Assembly: GCA_022709605.1 (NCBI GenBank)
Contig: JAKLIM010000188.1
Coordinates: 1-7,121, forward strand
DNA: 7,121 nucleotides
From: Bacteroidota bacterium
GTDB taxonomy: Bacteria; Bacteroidota; Bacteroidia; Bacteroidales; Paludibacteraceae
Direction: 5' to 3'
The notes beneath the pieces are model-generated. The model did no database searches. It was given only the letters and a program-made list of their open reading frames with translations, and was not told where the DNA came from. Positions 5,362-7,121 of this stretch are shown one piece after another. The position numbers and the translations under genes were made by a program. Numbering within the stretch: position 1 is the stretch's first letter; each line of letters opens with the position of its first letter.

Positions 5362-6228
5362 ATGAAAAAATATATTTTAACAGCTATTCTATCCGCTTTT
5401 TTTATGTTCGCAAATTCACAGGAAAATATTTTGCTTTATCCACAAGGAGCTACTGAAAGTAACGGGTTAAACGTTCCTGAAAGCTACAGAGATCCTGAAT
5501 TTATTGTCAACATATCAGAACCACGTATGATTGCATTTCCGGCAGCAAAAGAAAAAGCTTGCGGAGCAGCCGTATTAATATGTCCGGGAGGCGGTTATAG
5601 CGGAGTTTCGCAAATTAAAGAAGGGTCTGAATTTGCAAAATGGTTCAACGAAATGGGCGTTTCGGCTTTTGTGTTGTATTACCGCATGCCAAACGGTCAT
5701 CATGAAATTCCGCTGAAAGATGCCCAAACAGCATTCCAAATTATTCGGAATCGTGCTAAAGAATGGAATATCAGCAAAAAGAAAATTGGAATTATGGGCT
5801 TTTCAGCCGGAGGTCATTTGGCTTCGACAGTAGGTACTCATTTTAAAAACTCAAAACAACGACCTGCATTTATGATTTTGGGTTATCCTGTAGTTACAAT
5901 GAATAAAGAACTTACGCATGGCGGTTCACGGAATAATTTATTGGGAAAAAATCCATCGGAAGAGTTGGTAAAACTTTACTCGAACGAACTTCAGGTAACA
6001 AAAAAAACGCCTCCGACTTTTATGGTTCATGCAACCGATGATGGTGCAGTACCTATTGCCAACAGTCAACAACTTCTCAAAGCATTGCAGGATAAAAAAG
6101 TATCGGCAGAACTTCAGATTTTTGAAAAAGGCGGCCATGGTTTTGGTATGAGAAAAAAAGGAATTCCGGCTGATAACTGGCCTGAGTTGCTCAAGAAATG
6201 GTTAAAAACTCAGAAACTAATAGATTAA
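5362..6228 (+). CDS. Secreted alpha/beta-hydrolase, probable polysaccharide O-acyl esterase
   Basis: The 288-residue product is a serine esterase of the alpha/beta-hydrolase fold, of the kind that includes bacterial acetyl xylan and feruloyl esterases. It starts with a Sec signal peptide (MKKYILTAILSAFFMFANSQ, cleavage probably near residues 18-20) and lacks a lipobox cysteine, so it should act in the periplasm or outside the cell. The oxyanion-hole strand is LICPGGGYS (residues 72-80). The nucleophile elbow is GFSAGG with S148. The acid is most likely D227 in HATDDGAVP, and the catalytic histidine is H259 in GGHGFG. Relatives are often database-labelled as xylanases, but this fold is an esterase, not a glycosidase. 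Its place beside the arabinofuranosidase suggests deacylation of substituted arabinoxylan, which is inference. The substrate could also be a small-molecule ester. It is divergent from araD and is followed by the M20 gene after 6 bases. Confidence 0.8.
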   Translation: MKKYILTAILSAFFMFANSQENILLYPQGATESNGLNVPESYRDPEFIVNISEPRMIAFPAAKEKACGAAVLICPGGGYSGVSQIKEGSEFAKWFNEMGVSAFVLYYRMPNGHHEIPLKDAQTAFQIIRNRAKEWNISKKKIGIMGFSAGGHLASTVGTHFKNSKQRPAFMILGYPVVTMNKELTHGGSRNNLLGKNPSEELVKLYSNELQVTKKTPPTFMVHATDDGAVPIANSQQLLKALQDKKVSAELQIFEKGGHGFGMRKKGIPADNWPELLKKWLKTQKLID

Positions 6229-6234
6229 GAACGA

Positions 6235-7121
6235 ATGACATCTGAAATTGCAAACGACGCTGTTGCTTTACTTCAGCAACTTATTTCCATTCGTTCGTTT
6301 AGTCGCGAAGAAACTGAAGCTGCTGATTTTCTCGAACATTATATCGAATCGAAAGGGTACGTTGTTTCGCGTAAAGATAATAATGTGTGGTTGATGAGTC
6401 CCGGTTTTGATGGTTTGCGCCCGACAATATTATTAAATTCGCATATCGATACTGTCAAGCCGGTAAATGGTTGGGTGCGCGATCCTTTTAATCCAATCAT
6501 CGAAAATGGGAAGCTTTACGGATTGGGAAGTAATGATGCAGGCGCATCGGTTGTAAGTTTATTGTCTGCTTTTTTTTACCTCACTCAACAGACACAAACA
6601 TATAATTTAATATTTGCAGCCACTGCCGAAGAAGAAGTCTCGGGGAAAAACGGAATTGAAAGTCTGCTAAAGGAATTGCCGAAAATTGATTTTGCAGTGG
6701 TGGGCGAACCAACCGAAATGCAACCGGCAGTGGCCGAAAAAGGGCTTATGGTAGTTGATTGTACTGTTTATGGACAGGCTGGTCACGCAGCACGCAACGA
6801 AGGCGAAAATGCAATTTATAAAGCTTTGAACGATATCGAATGGTTCAAAACTTTTCAATTTCCCGAATTATCTGCATTGCTGGGACCGGTAAAAATGACT
6901 GTAACCCAAATAAATGCGGGAACTCAGCACAATGTAATTCCCGATAAATGTTCGTTAGTCGTTGATATCCGTTCCAATGAAAAATACTCAAACGAAGAAA
7001 TACTTGCTGAAATCCGAGAGCATGTCAACTGTGAAGTTCAAGCTCGCTCTACCCGATTGAGTTCCAGTTTTACACCAACCGATCATCCTTTTGTGAATCG
7101 TGCCAAAGAATTAGATTTGAA
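6235..7121 (+). CDS. M20-family deacylase, ArgE-like (partial)
   Basis: This gene encodes a di-zinc amidohydrolase of peptidase family M20, closest by eye to acetylornithine deacetylase (ArgE) and related N-acyl-amino-acid deacylases. The frame is open from ATG 6235 to the window edge, giving 295 codons plus two bases of an expected 350-ish, so only the C-terminus is missing. Metal and catalytic residues visible are H70 and D72 (NSHIDTV), D101 (GLGSNDAGAS), E133 and E134 (ATAEEEVSG) and E158 (VGEPTE). H184 of GQAGHAA lies in the dimerisation domain, and GTQHNVIPD (229-237) is typical of the family. No signal peptide is seen, so it is cytoplasmic. In Bacteroides fragilis arginine synthesis uses succinylated intermediates, so the substrate could be N-succinyl- or N-acetylcitrulline instead of acetylornithine. 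The start is bounded by the esterase TAA nine bases upstream in the same frame. Co-transcription with the esterase is likely from the 6-base gap. Confidence 0.88.
   Translation, partial: MTSEIANDAVALLQQLISIRSFSREETEAADFLEHYIESKGYVVSRKDNNVWLMSPGFDGLRPTILLNSHIDTVKPVNGWVRDPFNPIIENGKLYGLGSNDAGASVVSLLSAFFYLTQQTQTYNLIFAATAEEEVSGKNGIESLLKELPKIDFAVVGEPTEMQPAVAEKGLMVVDCTVYGQAGHAARNEGENAIYKALNDIEWFKTFQFPELSALLGPVKMTVTQINAGTQHNVIPDKCSLVVDIRSNEKYSNEEILAEIREHVNCEVQARSTRLSSSFTPTDHPFVNRAKELDL

Noticed and set aside
5362..6228. Xylanase identity for the alpha/beta-hydrolase
   Set aside because: GFSAGG, HATDDGAVP and GGHGFG form a serine-hydrolase triad, and no glycoside hydrolase catalytic pattern is present.

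Overview
The window looks like chromosomal DNA from a member of the Bacteroidota. It is AT-rich. Two places match the Bacteroidota -7 promoter element TAnnTTTG, and the start codons follow A/T-rich leaders rather than clear Shine-Dalgarno sequences. The proteins resemble Bacteroidota versions of their families, and the gene junctions carry CCCC/GGGG intergenic repeats of a kind I associate with this phylum. The genus cannot be told from the window.

Positions 1-4994 hold a leftward L-arabinose cluster. In order of transcription it contains araD (L-ribulose-5-phosphate 4-epimerase, 4994-4311), a secreted GH51 alpha-L-arabinofuranosidase (4049-2505), araA (L-arabinose isomerase, 2343-835) and araB (ribulokinase, from 732 and cut by the left edge). 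The secreted enzyme should release arabinose from arabinan or arabinoxylan side chains. AraA, AraB and AraD then convert it through L-ribulose and L-ribulose-5-phosphate to D-xylulose-5-phosphate. No arabinose transporter or regulator lies in the window.

Positions 4995-5361 are a divergent regulatory region. On the araD side there is a TAnnTTTG-type promoter (5105-5112). An 8-bp-arm palindrome (5072-5094) lies just downstream of the predicted start site, and a perfect 12-bp-arm palindrome (5141-5166) lies just upstream of the -33 region. On the other side, a -7 element at 5321-5328 serves the rightward genes.

Positions 5362-7121 hold a secreted alpha/beta-hydrolase, probably a polysaccharide O-acyl esterase. 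Six bases later, in the same frame, comes an M20 metallopeptidase resembling ArgE-type N-acylornithine/N-acylcitrulline deacylases, cut by the right edge. The esterase fits hemicellulose breakdown next to the arabinose genes, whereas the M20 enzyme points to arginine biosynthesis.

The least expected material is in the gene junctions. The araD-GH51 and GH51-araA spacers look like diverged copies of one composite repeat module, with paired ACCCC blocks exactly 54 bp apart in both. The araA-araB spacer instead carries an unrelated TTTGAAAA tandem array facing an inverted copy. I found no RNA gene, CRISPR array, insertion sequence or plainly new biological system.
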